Part shown: piece after piece, positions 37,470 through 46,619 of the stretch
Position numbering within the stretch: position 1 is the first letter of the stretch
Layout of the letters: the number at the start of each line of letters is the position of its first letter
Program-made: the position numbers and the translations under genes
Notes under the pieces: model-generated
Seen by the model: the letters and a program-made list of their open reading frames with translations, nothing else
Databases searched by the model: none
Told to the model about the DNA's origin: nothing
Origin: Methanolobus vulcani
GTDB taxonomy: Archaea > Halobacteriota > Methanosarcinia > Methanosarcinales > Methanosarcinaceae
Reading direction: 5' to 3'
Length of the DNA: 64,000 nt
Assembly (NCBI RefSeq): GCF_006546655.1
Contig: NZ_VIAQ01000008.1
Coordinates: forward strand, 62,001 to 126,000

Positions 37470-38489
37470 TTGAAAGGAACAGTGCTTGGCATTGAGGGCA
37501 CTGCATGGAACCTCAGTGCTGCCATCGTTAACGAGAAAGATGTTATTGCGGAGGTTTCCGACATGTACAGACCTCCTATAGGCGGGATACACCCAAGGGA
37601 AGCTGCCCAGCATCACGCAAAATATGCTTCCTATGTGGTAAAAGGTGTACTTGAGGAAGCAAGGCAGAAAGGTGTCGATGCATCAGATATCGATGCGATT
37701 TCTTTTTCGCAGGGTCCGGGACTAGGAGCCTGCTTGCGTACAGTGGCTACTGCTGCCAGAATGCTTGCAATAAGTCTTGATGTTCCACTTGTTGGTGTAA
37801 ATCATTGTCTTGCCCATGTTGAGGTTGGCCGCTGGAAAACACCGGCAACTGACCCGGTCACACTTTATGTGAGTGGGGCTAATTCACAGGTTCTGGCTTA
37901 CAGGATGGGAAGATACAGGGTTTTTGGCGAGACACTGGATATCGGACTTGGAAATGCATTTGATAAATTTGCCCGCAGTGCCGGTCTTGGACATCCGGGA
38001 GGACCGCAGATAGAGCAGTTCGCTAAAAATGCTTCTAATTATATTCCGCTTCCTTATGTTGTAAAGGGAATGGACTTATCATTTTCAGGACTCTCAACCG
38101 CAGCAACAGCAGCATTGAAAGACCATTCCATGGAGGATGTGTGTTATTCTTTCCAGGAGACTGCTTTTGCAATGGTGGTCGAGGTTACCGAGCGTGCACT
38201 TGCCCATACGGAAAAGAATGAAGTGCTTCTGGCAGGTGGTGTCGGTGCTAACACGAGACTTCGGGAAATGCTTGATATTATGTGTACCGAACGTGGTGCT
38301 AATTTCTATGTTCCTGAAAAGAGATTCATGGGAGATAATGGAGCCATGATTGCTTATCTTGGACTCCTCATGTATGATTCGGGCAATGTAATAGATGTTG
38401 AGAATTCGCATGTGAATCCGAACTTCAGACCGGATGAGGTTGATGTAACATGGATTCCCAGAGACTTTGAGAAAGGGAGGCATTCATGA
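37470..38489 (+). CDS. kae1: tRNA N6-adenosine threonylcarbamoyltransferase Kae1
   Basis: ASKHA-fold enzyme of 339 residues and catalytic subunit of the KEOPS complex, which makes t6A37 in tRNAs reading ANN codons. Diagnostic segments are GIEGTAWNLSAAIV, the metal-binding NHCLAHVEVG (His pair near residues 110-114), VSGANSQV and GGVGANTRLREML, with DNGAMIAYLG near the end. The start is a TTG at 37470 with GGAGAT eight bases upstream. Bud32 follows as a separate gene overlapping by four bases (ATGA), whereas many euryarchaea have the two fused. Confidence 0.95.
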   Translation: MKGTVLGIEGTAWNLSAAIVNEKDVIAEVSDMYRPPIGGIHPREAAQHHAKYASYVVKGVLEEARQKGVDASDIDAISFSQGPGLGACLRTVATAARMLAISLDVPLVGVNHCLAHVEVGRWKTPATDPVTLYVSGANSQVLAYRMGRYRVFGETLDIGLGNAFDKFARSAGLGHPGGPQIEQFAKNASNYIPLPYVVKGMDLSFSGLSTAATAALKDHSMEDVCYSFQETAFAMVVEVTERALAHTEKNEVLLAGGVGANTRLREMLDIMCTERGANFYVPEKRFMGDNGAMIAYLGLLMYDSGNVIDVENSHVNPNFRPDEVDVTWIPRDFEKGRHS

Positions 38490-39058
38490 ATCTAACCAAT
38501 GGTGCTGAAGCTGTTGTCAGGGTTGAGGGCGGCGTGTTTATCAAGGAAAGAGTCTCGAAGAGCTATCGTCAGAAGGAACTTGATGAGCGTATCAGGAAGG
38601 AGAGGACAAAAGCCGAAGCACGGATTATATCCGATGCAAGAAGAGCCGGTGTGCCAACTCCTATCATTTATGACATTGAGAACTCTACAATAAAGATGCA
38701 GTACATTGATGGTATTGCATTAAAACACGTGATCGATGAGAATCTCAGCGAACAGATAGGTGTCCTTGTTGCTGAATTACATGCAGCCGGGATTGTACAT
38801 GGTGACCTGACAACGTCCAATCTTATACTTTTCAACGATAAAATTTACATGATAGACTTTGGTCTGTCCTTTTATGAAGGCAGTGTAGAAGCACGTGGTG
38901 TGGATGTGCATGTCCTTTTCAGGACATTTGAAAGCACACACAGAAACCATGAAAAGCTCATTGAGGCATTCTGTCGTGGATATAGGAAAGAATTCGAGCA
39001 GGCTGATGAAGTGCTTGAAAGAGTGAAAGAGATAGAAAAGAGGGGAAGATATGCGTAA
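38486..39058 (+). CDS. bud32: KEOPS kinase/ATPase Bud32
   Basis: Small RIO-like kinase of 190 residues. It has the minimal set of kinase motifs: a Lys in the N-terminal lobe (GGVFIKERVSKSYR), a catalytic loop HGDLTTSNLI (about residues 108-117) and metal-binding IDFGLSFYEG in place of DFG. It acts as an ATPase supporting Kae1 in t6A formation. The start overlaps the kae1 stop as ATGA, and the stop overlaps rdgB by eight bases, so the three genes form one operon. It is not fused to Kae1. Confidence 0.94.
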   Translation: MNLTNGAEAVVRVEGGVFIKERVSKSYRQKELDERIRKERTKAEARIISDARRAGVPTPIIYDIENSTIKMQYIDGIALKHVIDENLSEQIGVLVAELHAAGIVHGDLTTSNLILFNDKIYMIDFGLSFYEGSVEARGVDVHVLFRTFESTHRNHEKLIEAFCRGYRKEFEQADEVLERVKEIEKRGRYA

Positions 39059-39605
39059 GATAGTTTTTGTCACAGGTAACAAGGGAAAGTTCAGGGAAGT
39101 CAAGGATATACTTGCTGCTAAGGGATTTGAGGTCATACAGAATACAGATGGATACCCTGAACTTCAGGAAGATGATCTGGAACCCATTGCAGCCTATGGT
39201 GCCAAATGGGCATCTGAAAAACTAGGAATGCCTGTAATGGTGGATGACTCAGGACTATTTATCAATGTGTTAAATGGTTTCCCGGGTCCATATTCTGCTT
39301 TTGTGGAAAAGAATCTTGGAAATCCGAGGGTTCTTAAGATTATGGAAGGTGAGACCGACAGGTCTGCTGTGTTTAAGTCTGTTATAGGATACTGTGAACC
39401 AGGAGCTGAGCCGCTGACCTTTACAGGAACTGTGGAAGGGAAAATTGCCTTTGAGGAACTTGGCACAGGCGGTTTTGGATACGATCCTATATTCGATTAC
39501 AATGGAAAGACCTTTGGAGAGCTTGGTGATGAGTTCAAGAACACAGTTTCACATCGCAGGCGTGCAGTTGATAAGTTTGTGGAGTGGCTGGATTCACAAA
39601 GCTAA
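39051..39605 (+). CDS. rdgB: non-canonical purine NTP pyrophosphatase (RdgB/HAM1 family)
   Basis: Protein of 184 residues that hydrolyses ITP, dITP and XTP to monophosphates, cleaning the nucleotide pool. The family signature is VFVTGNKGKFREVKDIL at the N-terminus, then VDDSGLFINVLNGFPGPYSAFV (about residues 64-85) and GFGYDPIFDYNGKTFGEL (about 141-158), plus the SHRRRA motif near the end. It overlaps bud32 by eight bases. Confidence 0.95.
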   Translation: MRKIVFVTGNKGKFREVKDILAAKGFEVIQNTDGYPELQEDDLEPIAAYGAKWASEKLGMPVMVDDSGLFINVLNGFPGPYSAFVEKNLGNPRVLKIMEGETDRSAVFKSVIGYCEPGAEPLTFTGTVEGKIAFEELGTGGFGYDPIFDYNGKTFGELGDEFKNTVSHRRRAVDKFVEWLDSQS

Positions 39606-39653
39606 CTGCAATTATAGTTTACATCACTGTATTGATTTGATAAAGGAAAGGAT

Positions 39654-40244
39654 GTGAAAAACGTGGGGGTTGAAAACGCTTCTTTTTTCAGGGATACCAG
39701 AGGTATTGACACAGTTCCTTTAAAATTAGTATTCTATCTTGCCATAACAGGAGTTATTATTTTCCTGATGGCTTTCTCTTGGAATAATATAGCACCGGTT
39801 TATTCAGGAGCAAAGGACAGCAAGCAGATTAATTCTGCTGCCCTGGAAATCGTTGCTATACAGGATGGCTATGCCAGGAATATTCAGGATGTGAATTCGC
39901 CAGAGGGTTCTATATGCAGCATTGATCTCACATTATCTGACGTAAGATTCCTGTCATTTGGTGTAGACCCGGACTCTAATATAAATGGTAATCTCAGTGA
40001 TAGTTCATGGATTGTTGAGAACAATACCATAATCTGCCAGTATGAGAACGGTGCAAGAAATCTGTATCACATTGATGGTGAAACTATTAGTTTCAAAAAA
40101 GGTAAGCTGGACAATTCTACCGGTCTGTGGGTGCCGGATGAGAATGCTTTCTCATCAGGAGTCGTGATAGAAGGTCCGATATCAGGGACATTTAATTTTG
40201 AACTTGTACTTGACGGCGGAAAATATACCATTTCACATTTTTAG
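39654..40244 (+). CDS. pilin-like membrane-anchored extracellular protein
   Basis: Protein of 196 residues with a short basic N-terminus (FFRDTRGIDT) directly followed by one hydrophobic helix (LKLVFYLAITGVIIFLMAF). A beta-rich extracellular domain (SICSIDLTLSDVRFLSFGV; SSGVVIEGPISGTFNFELVL) follows. This layout resembles archaeal type IV pilin-like or related secreted proteins, in which processing occurs before the hydrophobic helix; the exact family is not certain. The start is a GTG at 39654 after GGAAAGGAT. It stands 48 bases after rdgB and may be part of that operon by position only. Confidence 0.6.
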   Translation: MKNVGVENASFFRDTRGIDTVPLKLVFYLAITGVIIFLMAFSWNNIAPVYSGAKDSKQINSAALEIVAIQDGYARNIQDVNSPEGSICSIDLTLSDVRFLSFGVDPDSNINGNLSDSSWIVENNTIICQYENGARNLYHIDGETISFKKGKLDNSTGLWVPDENAFSSGVVIEGPISGTFNFELVLDGGKYTISHF

Positions 40245-40301
40245 GATAGGATACTTCTATCCTTCATTTATCAATGGCTTAGTAATAAAAAAAGTGTTCA
40301 G

Positions 40302-40326
40302 ATCAACATGAAAAAGTCACGTTGAT
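40302..40326. terminator. hairpin between convergent genes
   Basis: ATCAACATG and CACGTTGAT pair over nine positions with one mismatch around a seven-base loop. It lies between the pilin-like gene and aroA, which converge here, and may terminate transcription from either side. Confidence 0.45.
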
Positions 40327-40352
40327 TCTGTTTAAGCAAGTAAAATCACACT

Positions 40353-41630
40353 TTAGATAAGTTCTACTGCTGCACCCAGTTCTTTCATGGTCTCAAAGAA
40401 GTTTGGGAATGAAATGTCCACGGCTTCAGCAGTGTCGATGACAGTATCTCCGGCAACCATTCCTGCAATGGTGAGTGCCATTATTATTCTGTGGTCGTGC
40501 CATCCATGAAGCTCGGCTCCTCTGAGTGTACCACCTGTGATGATAAGCTGGTCAGGTTCTTCCCTGACAGAGATGCCCATCTTGGTAAGTTCAAGTGCCA
40601 TTGCGTGCAGTCTGTCGGTTTCCTTGTAACGGACGTGTTCTGCATTCTCTATCACAGTAGTTCCCTGGGCACATGCAGCCAGAACTGCAATTGTTGGTAC
40701 AAGGTCAGGTGTTGCACCGGCATCGAAAACTGTTGCCTTAAGGCCGTTACCTGTGATCTCTGCCACACCACTCTCTTTGTCCCAGGATATCTTTGCACCC
40801 ATGCGTTCAAGGACATCGATAATCTCAATGTCTCCCTGTTTTGATGGGAAAAGGTTCTTTACGATAACTGTTGAGCCTGTAACAGCAGCTGCTGCAAGCA
40901 GGTATGAAGCTGATGAGAAATCTCCCGGAACAGTGTACTCTTTCAGGTTGTACTTCTGGTTTGCAGGAATGATGAACTTGATAGTGTTACCTTCTTCAAC
41001 AAGGATCTCTGCACCTGCCTGTTCTATCAGTTCCATTGTAACGTCAACATAAGGTCTTGACTTCATCTCACCTTTTATGGAAAGTGTTGTGCTTTGTGTG
41101 GTCAATGGACATGCAATAAGAAGTGCTGATATGAACTGTGAACTTATGGAACCATCAATTGTTGTAATGGCGCCTTTAAGTCCTCCACGGACTACAATAG
41201 GTGCACAGCCGTTTCCTCTGGTGGAGTATGCTTCTACACCAAGTCTGTTCAGGACATCAAGAAGAGGCTGGTTTGGTCTGTTCCTGATAGAACTGTCACC
41301 TGTAAGTACGGTAACTCCGTTTGTAAGTGAGGAAACTGCAGTCATAAAACGCAGTGTTGTTCCAGAGTTTGCAACATCAATGACGTTGTTTGGTACATGA
41401 GGCTTACCATTCACCCCTCTAACGTGAATTCTATCTTCGTATTTCTCAATGTTTGCTCCCAATGCTTCTGCTGCACGAATACTTGCAAGTGTATCGGCTG
41501 ACATAAGAGGGCGGTGGATCACACAGTCATCGGACAGTGCTGCAATTGTAATTGCACGATGAGTATAGCTTTTTGATGGTGGTGCAAAAACTTCACCGTT
41601 TACTTTTGAAGTGCTGACAGATACTTTCAT
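40353..41630 (-). CDS. aroA: 3-phosphoshikimate 1-carboxyvinyltransferase (EPSP synthase)
   Basis: Enzyme of 425 residues that joins phosphoenolpyruvate to shikimate-3-phosphate in aromatic amino acid synthesis. Signature segments are PPSKSYTHRAITIAAL (about residues 18-33, substrate-binding Lys and Arg), ANSGTTLRFMTAV (about 87-99), GSISSQFISALL (about 160-171), ATPDLVPTIAVLAA and RYKETDRLHAMALEL. Length is normal. It is not near other shikimate genes here and faces a 342-base divergent spacer. Confidence 0.95.
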   Translation of the reverse strand: MKVSVSTSKVNGEVFAPPSKSYTHRAITIAALSDDCVIHRPLMSADTLASIRAAEALGANIEKYEDRIHVRGVNGKPHVPNNVIDVANSGTTLRFMTAVSSLTNGVTVLTGDSSIRNRPNQPLLDVLNRLGVEAYSTRGNGCAPIVVRGGLKGAITTIDGSISSQFISALLIACPLTTQSTTLSIKGEMKSRPYVDVTMELIEQAGAEILVEEGNTIKFIIPANQKYNLKEYTVPGDFSSASYLLAAAAVTGSTVIVKNLFPSKQGDIEIIDVLERMGAKISWDKESGVAEITGNGLKATVFDAGATPDLVPTIAVLAACAQGTTVIENAEHVRYKETDRLHAMALELTKMGISVREEPDQLIITGGTLRGAELHGWHDHRIIMALTIAGMVAGDTVIDTAEAVDISFPNFFETMKELGAAVELI

Positions 41631-41972
41631 TTTATCATCTCTCTGCTAATATAATATGTAAAGAATATCTTAAAAATCTCATTCCCTATATAAGATGCAA
41701 ATTAATTTCAATTAGTTTAATTTAAATATAAGTTTACTCTTTGGAGTTTTACTCTTTGCTTCCTGTGACAAAATGACTTTCTTAATGATATTCTTATCGA
41801 TGTAATGAGAATGACTGATTCTTTTTTGTTAAAGACCTCATTTAAGATAGCTTAAATAAACTTGTAGTATGTCCTCTCTTCCGCTTTCTTTTTATTATAT
41901 GCCGCAAAATCAGAGAATAAATTATTTGATATCAGCATATTAATAGATTTATTATACATGATGGTGCGAAGA
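41631..41972. promoter_or_regulatory. divergent intergenic region between aroA and the DUF488 gene
   Basis: About 340 AT-rich bases without a gene. The 11-base sequence TTTACTCTTTG is repeated at 41733-41743 and 41748-41758. TA-rich elements near 41648 (towards aroA) and TTTATTATAC near 41949 (towards DUF488) are plausible TATA boxes. I see no riboswitch. Confidence 0.4.
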
Positions 41973-42407
41973 ATGAAGTGTTATACCATAGGATACGGAA
42001 ATCGCCAGCTTGATGAGTTTATCTTCATGCTGGCAAAGAACAAGATCACACATCTGGTCGATATAAGAAGGTATCCGCAGTCAACTTTCAAGGAATATGA
42101 CAGGGAATCACTGGAAGATATACTTCCGAAGAACAGTATTCTTTATTACCATTGTGAAGGTGTAGGGGGAATGCGTGATTCCACTTATGTTGAGTATATG
42201 GGTACGGAATCATTCCAGAACAGCCTGAAAAAACTGATGTCTCTTATCAGCAAAGTGAACTCTGAGAATGGCAGGATAGTTCTGATGTGTGCCGAAAAAA
42301 GCCCGAAAGGTTGCCACAGGCACTATCTTTCAAACAAACTCGAAGAAAATGGTATAGAGGTCATCCACCTTGTTGAACAGGGGCAGACAAGCCTCTTTAA
42401 TTACTAA
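41973..42407 (+). CDS. DUF488 family protein
   Basis: Protein of 144 residues beginning MKCYTIGYGNRQLDEF. It contains HLVDIRRYPQST (about residues 27-38) and the conserved C-terminal VLMCAEKSPKGCHRHYLSNKL, with the Cys and His positions typical of DUF488. The function is unknown; the conserved Cys suggests a catalytic or metal role. The frame opens at 41958, but GGTGCGAAGA before the ATG at 41973 and the family's usual start make 41973 the better choice. It converges with htpX, stops 17 bases apart. Confidence 0.85.
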   Translation: MKCYTIGYGNRQLDEFIFMLAKNKITHLVDIRRYPQSTFKEYDRESLEDILPKNSILYYHCEGVGGMRDSTYVEYMGTESFQNSLKKLMSLISKVNSENGRIVLMCAEKSPKGCHRHYLSNKLEENGIEVIHLVEQGQTSLFNY

Positions 42408-42424
42408 CTATTTTTAACTTAATT

Positions 42425-43282
42425 TTACATTGCACGCAGACGCCTGATACGTTCTTCTGTAGCAGGGTGTGTCCTGAACAGGTTCATCAGAGAGTGACCT
42501 TTCAATGGGTTTACGATGAACATGTGTGCAGTGGTCTCGGATGCCTGTACATCGCCTCTTCTTGGACGGTAGTTGCTGCTTCCATACTCAAGTTTTTCAA
42601 GTGCACTGGCAAGAGCCCATGGTTTCTGTGAGATACGTGCTCCTTCCTCGTCGGCTGCAAATTCCCTTGATCTTGAGATTGCAAACTGGATAACCGTTGC
42701 TGCAATTGGTGCTACGATAGCAAGTGCAAGGAATCCGATAATATTCCCGCCGCCTTCATTGTCCCTACCACCAAAACCGCCGAATATAGCTGCCCACTTG
42801 ACCCAGGTTGCGATCATTGTAATGACACCGGCAATGGTTGCTGCAATGGCACTGATAAGCGTGTCTCTGTGCTTTACATGTGAAAGTTCATGTGCCAGAA
42901 CACCTTCAAGTTCCTCTGCGTTTAACAGGTCAAGTATCCCTGTGGTTGCAGCTACTGCTGCATGCTGAGGATTCCTGCCTGTTGCGAATGCATTTGGCAT
43001 CGAAGTGTTCACGATATAGACCTTTGGCATTGGCAGGTTTGCACGCATGGCAAGTTTCTGTACAATTCCATATAATTGCGGAGCTTCGGCTGCAGTGACT
43101 TCCTGAGCACGATACATTTTCAGGACAATTTTATCACTATACCAGTAGCTTCCAAAGTTCATGATGAGAGCAAATATGAATGCAATCAACATTCCTGACG
43201 TTCCACCGAGCAACTGGCCTACAATAACCAGTAAACCGGTAAGAGATGCCAGTAATAAAGTGGTTTTTAGCATATTTCCCAT
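42425..43282 (-). CDS. htpX: membrane zinc metalloprotease HtpX
   Basis: Membrane-bound M48 peptidase of about 285 residues that degrades misfolded membrane proteins. It has two N-terminal helices, the zinc motif [10 protein letters not shown] preceded by EELEGVL, two further helices, and the third ligand region [13 protein letters not shown]. The C-terminal [14 protein letters not shown] matches the HPxTxxRI family end. The frame extends upstream to 43357, but AAGAGGAAAATT sits before the ATG at 43282, and the extension is basic and not family-like, so I place the start at 43282. Confidence 0.94.
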   Translation of the reverse strand: MGNMLKTTLLLASLTGLLVIVGQLLGGTSGMLIAFIFALIMNFGSYWYSDKIVLKMYRAQEVTAAEAPQLYGIVQKLAMRANLPMPKVYIVNTSMPNAFATGRNPQHAAVAATTGILDLLNAEELEGVLAHELSHVKHRDTLISAIAATIAGVITMIATWVKWAAIFGGFGGRDNEGGGNIIGFLALAIVAPIAATVIQFAISRSREFAADEEGARISQKPWALASALEKLEYGSSNYRPRRGDVQASETTAHMFIVNPLKGHSLMNLFRTHPATEERIRRLRAM

Positions 43283-43412
43283 AATTTTCCTCTTAGATAT
43301 GATGTCATTTCTAAGTGTAAACTTGTTGTTTGTTCTTCTATAAAAACGTATCTGCAAAATTATTATCTATTCTTAATGAATATAATCATCAATAGGCCGC
43401 AATAAACTTTAA

Positions 43413-43431
43413 ACAACTGAAAGACAGTTGT
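43413..43431 (-). terminator. hairpin after the small lipoprotein gene
   Basis: ACAACTG and CAGTTGT form a 7-bp stem with a five-base loop; on the minus strand it is followed by TTTAAAGTTTATT. It lies downstream of the lipoprotein gene at 43484-43753 and before htpX. Confidence 0.5.
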
Positions 43432-43483
43432 CTTTAATGATTCAGAAAACAAAAAGTAAAAAAAGAATATGAATGAAAATCAT

Positions 43484-43753
43484 TCATATTTCTTCAATAA
43501 CGATATCTTCTCCAAGTTCAGTTTCGTTGAGCATTGCCTCTAGTTCAGCAAGCTCTGCTTCAAGATCCTGTATCTCAGTATCTGTAATACCCACCATTTC
43601 TTCACTAAGGGCCTCATCTGCAACACTTATGTTCTGCGCAGCGGTATCGGTACTTGCTGCTTCATCTTCTGTAGTGCTTTTGTCAGCACAACCGGAGATT
43701 ACAATAGCGAAGAGCAGAACACCAATGATGACGATATTCCTTAATTTTGTCAT
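43484..43753 (-). CDS. small acidic lipoprotein, cassette 1
   Basis: Protein of 89 residues with a lipoprotein signal (IVIIGVLLFAIVISGCADKS, lipobox Cys at about 21). A very acidic mature part ends in a helical Glu-rich segment (IQDLEAELAELEAMLNETEL). The function is unknown. It lies 28 bases after a large secreted protein gene and has a close paralogue at 46326-46601 in the same relative position. The conserved pairing suggests the lipoprotein tethers or regulates its larger partner; that is inference. Confidence 0.72.
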   Translation of the reverse strand: MTKLRNIVIIGVLLFAIVISGCADKSTTEDEAASTDTAAQNISVADEALSEEMVGITDTEIQDLEAELAELEAMLNETELGEDIVIEEI

Positions 43754-43781
43754 TTACTCTCAACTCCTATATCATTCATCA

Positions 43782-45242
43782 TCATACAGTCAAGTTAATG
43801 ACCTGTGTTATTGAATCATTGTTCAATTTATCGTCATCAGATTCAAATGCGGTCAGAATGACGTTATATTCATCAGAATAAGCATATTCATGTGTTGGAT
43901 TTTGTTCTGTGGAAGAATTACCATCACCGAAATCCCAATTCCATGAAGAGGTATTCACAGATGTATCAGTAAAAGTCACATTAAGACCATCAACAGTGTA
44001 AGTGAAGTTTGCAACGACTATTACACTACTGTCATCTTCCTCCTCTGAGTCTTCTTCCTCGTCTTCCACATCTTCATCATCATCGTCGATATTGCGGTTT
44101 GCCCATGTTCCGCTTTCATCTCCATCTATTATCTCATAGGTACCATCACCTGAAAGTACTGCAGTACCTGTTCCGTCTGCATAGAGTTCGATGTCCTCTC
44201 CGCTGACCATCACTGTAAGGCGGCTTCCATTAATATTAACGTCACCTGTGACGTTTATGTAGACGAATGCACGGTTGTTATCTGTACTGTTGCCTGACTC
44301 GATGTTGGAACTCTCATAATCGGCAACATCGATATAAGCATCTCCGGCAAGGTCTTTGATGACAAGTTTTGCATAATCATCAGCTGTGATGTTTATGGTA
44401 AGATTTCCTGAGAGCACTGCCGTACCATTACCTTCTGCATAAAGGGTACCATTTCCAGTGAGTACTACTACACCTTCTCTTTCCTGCTTGAGTTCCTTGA
44501 GCATGTTCCTGAGAATACCATTTGCATCCTTGATGTCCTTTCCAGCTTGAACGGTCTCTCCATTGGCATATCTATTTCTGGCCTGCTCAATAAGTCCCTC
44601 GTATTCACTGAGCATATTTTTAAGCTCAGTTACATCCTTACCGTTCTTTTCCATGGTGTTGATCTCATTATTAAGACGCACCCTCAGGTTCTCAGATGCC
44701 TGAAGAACACCATTTATCTTGTTTTCAACGGCTTTACTGGCAGATGTTGCACGTTCCTTGCGAGCATCATTCCAGATTTCCTTTACTGTTTTTGCAGAAT
44801 CAGCTAGATCATCTCTATCTTCATCATCTTCAAGAACCTTTGTCTGTACATCTTCAAGGTCATCGATGTACTCACTTTCCTCGTCGAGAAGAGATATCAT
44901 ATAAGTTATTGTAGTGTTAAGGTAGTCCTTTGTTTTATTAATAGCTTCATCAGTATCAAGATTCGGATTCTTGGACTTTATGTCGGCGAACTTGATCTTT
45001 GCATCGTTATAGTCGGATGCAGCGTTCTTGTTTTTGCCAGTTACTACCTTAGCATTATCTTCATTATCAGTGCTGTCAGCAGCCTGATTTCCATTTCCGT
45101 TTCCATTATTTCCGGTCGTTTTGACATTATTGTTCTTTGCATTGTCAGATGCTGCCATTGCACCCATTGGAATGATACTAAATAGCATCATCATTACTGC
45201 AAGAAGCGTAATTATTCGCATTCCATTTTTTGTTTTGCTCAT
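43782..45242 (-). CDS. secreted coiled-coil/beta-repeat protein with PKD domain, cassette 1
   Basis: Protein of 486 residues. Order: signal peptide (IITLLAVMMMLFSIIPMGAMA), an Asn/Gly-rich linker (about 31-60), a long helical region (about 80-250), a beta-rich region with repeated VLSGNLTI/VLSGDGTYEI-like strands (about 255-370), an acidic stretch, and a C-terminal PKD domain (NWDFGDGNSSTEQNPTHEYAY). I cannot name the helical and beta domains. Its paralogue at 46620-47810 lacks the PKD domain. It is probably a cell-surface structural or adhesion protein. Confidence 0.75.
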   Translation of the reverse strand: MSKTKNGMRIITLLAVMMMLFSIIPMGAMAASDNAKNNNVKTTGNNGNGNGNQAADSTDNEDNAKVVTGKNKNAASDYNDAKIKFADIKSKNPNLDTDEAINKTKDYLNTTITYMISLLDEESEYIDDLEDVQTKVLEDDEDRDDLADSAKTVKEIWNDARKERATSASKAVENKINGVLQASENLRVRLNNEINTMEKNGKDVTELKNMLSEYEGLIEQARNRYANGETVQAGKDIKDANGILRNMLKELKQEREGVVVLTGNGTLYAEGNGTAVLSGNLTINITADDYAKLVIKDLAGDAYIDVADYESSNIESGNSTDNNRAFVYINVTGDVNINGSRLTVMVSGEDIELYADGTGTAVLSGDGTYEIIDGDESGTWANRNIDDDDEDVEDEEEDSEEEDDSSVIVVANFTYTVDGLNVTFTDTSVNTSSWNWDFGDGNSSTEQNPTHEYAYSDEYNVILTAFESDDDKLNNDSITQVINLTV

Positions 45243-45422
45243 ATAGAGTTCTCTCCAGTTCTCTTTTATTAATATTGTGATATTTATGAATATGAATTTA
45301 GTTTTTTATATATAATGGTCTGTAAAATGTAATATATAAATAGGATAAATCCCAGTGAAGGATTATCCCATTTATTTCTCCCTCTCTATTCTCGTTTTAC
45401 TTTCGTTTTTTATAAATCATGC

Positions 45423-45710
45423 TTATTCTTCAGTGCATGATCCATTTCTAAGGCGATCCATATCACCTTTACCTTCACCCTGTCCATTTCCTACCCCATG
45501 AGGCCCTGTTCCATCGCAGATCCCTTCGGTTGGACAGTTGTCACATATTCCGTCTCCGTCTTCATCTACAAAGTTGTCACAGCTTCCGTCTCTAAGGCGG
45601 TCTCCGTTTTCATTGTTGTTGTCCCCTCCGTATGCTGCCATAGCAGATACTGCAAATAAGCTGAACAGCATAAGTGCTGCAGCAATCAGTGAAAGTTTTC
45701 TAGTGTTCAT
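45423..45710 (-). CDS. small secreted protein with thrombospondin type 3-like calcium loop
   Basis: Protein of 95 residues with a signal peptide (LIAAALMLFSLFAVSAMA) and a Cys- and Asp-rich mature part. The segment NFVDEDGDGICDNCP matches the calcium-binding DxDxDG loop of thrombospondin type 3 repeats. RLRDGSC and RLRNGSC occur near the start and end of the mature region as a short internal repeat. It sits between the two secreted-protein cassettes on the same strand and shares a 19-base promoter-like element with cassette 2. Function unknown. Confidence 0.65.
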   Translation of the reverse strand: MNTRKLSLIAAALMLFSLFAVSAMAAYGGDNNNENGDRLRDGSCDNFVDEDGDGICDNCPTEGICDGTGPHGVGNGQGEGKGDMDRLRNGSCTEE

Positions 45711-45866
45711 TTTACTCTCCCTCTATATTGTTTCCAATTTGCTTTCTTTTATTTTGACCATTACAAGTGCAGGACTGACATTGTCATGGTGGTATGACTT
45801 TGTCCTAATCTTGGTAGTATAGGTTGTTTCAACCTGCACTTGCAAATCCACAATTGGGAGAGTGGG

Positions 45867-45885
45867 ATATAAGCATACTTTACTT
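45867..45885 (-). promoter_or_regulatory. shared promoter-like element, copy 1
   Basis: The 19-base sequence ATATAAGCATACTTTACTT (plus strand) is identical to 47933-47951. On the minus strand it reads towards the calcium-loop gene and contains TGCTTATAT, a plausible TATA box. It lies 157 bases upstream of that gene's ATG, implying a long leader. Confidence 0.5.
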
Positions 45886-46325
45886 CACAAAAACTTTATG
45901 TGTTACTTGTCATGCAAAAAAGAGCTATAATGGTTTATTTTCCTTGATAAAACTTTATTATGCTTCAGATTTACTTTAAGGTGACAAGTAATATATGATG
46001 CTAATAATATTGGATATGATTGATTTTTTTGATATCATCTCAATTATTTATGACCATTTCAATTCTTACTCTCATCAAGAAATAAGGATTCTCAGGAATC
46101 TCTTTGTTCTACTAGATTAGAAGCGATTAAATATGGATATATCTGGCACATTTCTCAAGCATAGGCCCTTTTCTTAATCCTCGAAAAGATATTCAGTACG
46201 GTTCTTATCAAATAGTAAGTAATTGGCCATTTTATAGTGTCAGACTAATTAAGAATTAGAATGCTGTAATCTGTAATTTGAACTAAAAATTAAAAAAAAT
46301 ATAATGGAAATATGAATGAAACCAT
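45886..46325. other. AT-rich intergenic stretch without a gene
   Basis: About 440 bases between the promoter-like element and the end of the cassette 2 lipoprotein gene. Small inverted repeats occur (GATTCTCAGGAATC near 46087; CTAATT-AAG-AATTAG near 46247), and a poly-T tract on the minus strand after 46310 may terminate cassette 2. I see no reading frame with a good start. Confidence 0.4.
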
Positions 46326-46601
46326 TCATACTTCTTCGACTACAATATCACTGTCAGTTCCATTCGTTTCATTGATCAGAGAATCGATTTCAGCAATTTC
46401 TTCTTCAATGTCCTGGATCTCAGTGTCAGTGATACCTACCATTTCCTCATTGAGTGTATCTTCAGCGACGGATGTATTCTTATCTATGGTAGCATCGGCA
46501 GATGCTCCATCTTCTGTTGCTGCATTGTCTGTACAACCGGAGATTACAATCGCGAAGAGCAGAACACCAATGATGATGACGATATTCCTTAATTTTGTCA
46601 T
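46326..46601 (-). CDS. small acidic lipoprotein, cassette 2
   Basis: Protein of 91 residues, paralogue of the lipoprotein at 43484-43753. The N-terminal MTKLRNIVIIIGVLLFAIVI and lipobox SGCTDN are nearly identical. The mature part is acidic and keeps EEMVGITDTEIQDIE. It lies 18 bases after the larger secreted-protein gene, repeating the order of cassette 1. Near-identity of the signal region at DNA level shows recent duplication or conversion. Confidence 0.72.
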   Translation of the reverse strand: MTKLRNIVIIIGVLLFAIVISGCTDNAATEDGASADATIDKNTSVAEDTLNEEMVGITDTEIQDIEEEIAEIDSLINETNGTDSDIVVEEV

Positions 46602-46619
46602 TCCCTCTCAACTCCTATA

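Noticed and set aside
38483-38492. Sequencing frameshift splitting a fused Kae1-Bud32
   Set aside because: The junction is a clean ATGA overlap between two full-length domains with no leftover coding sequence in the alternative frame; a native separate arrangement is the simpler reading, though reads should be checked.
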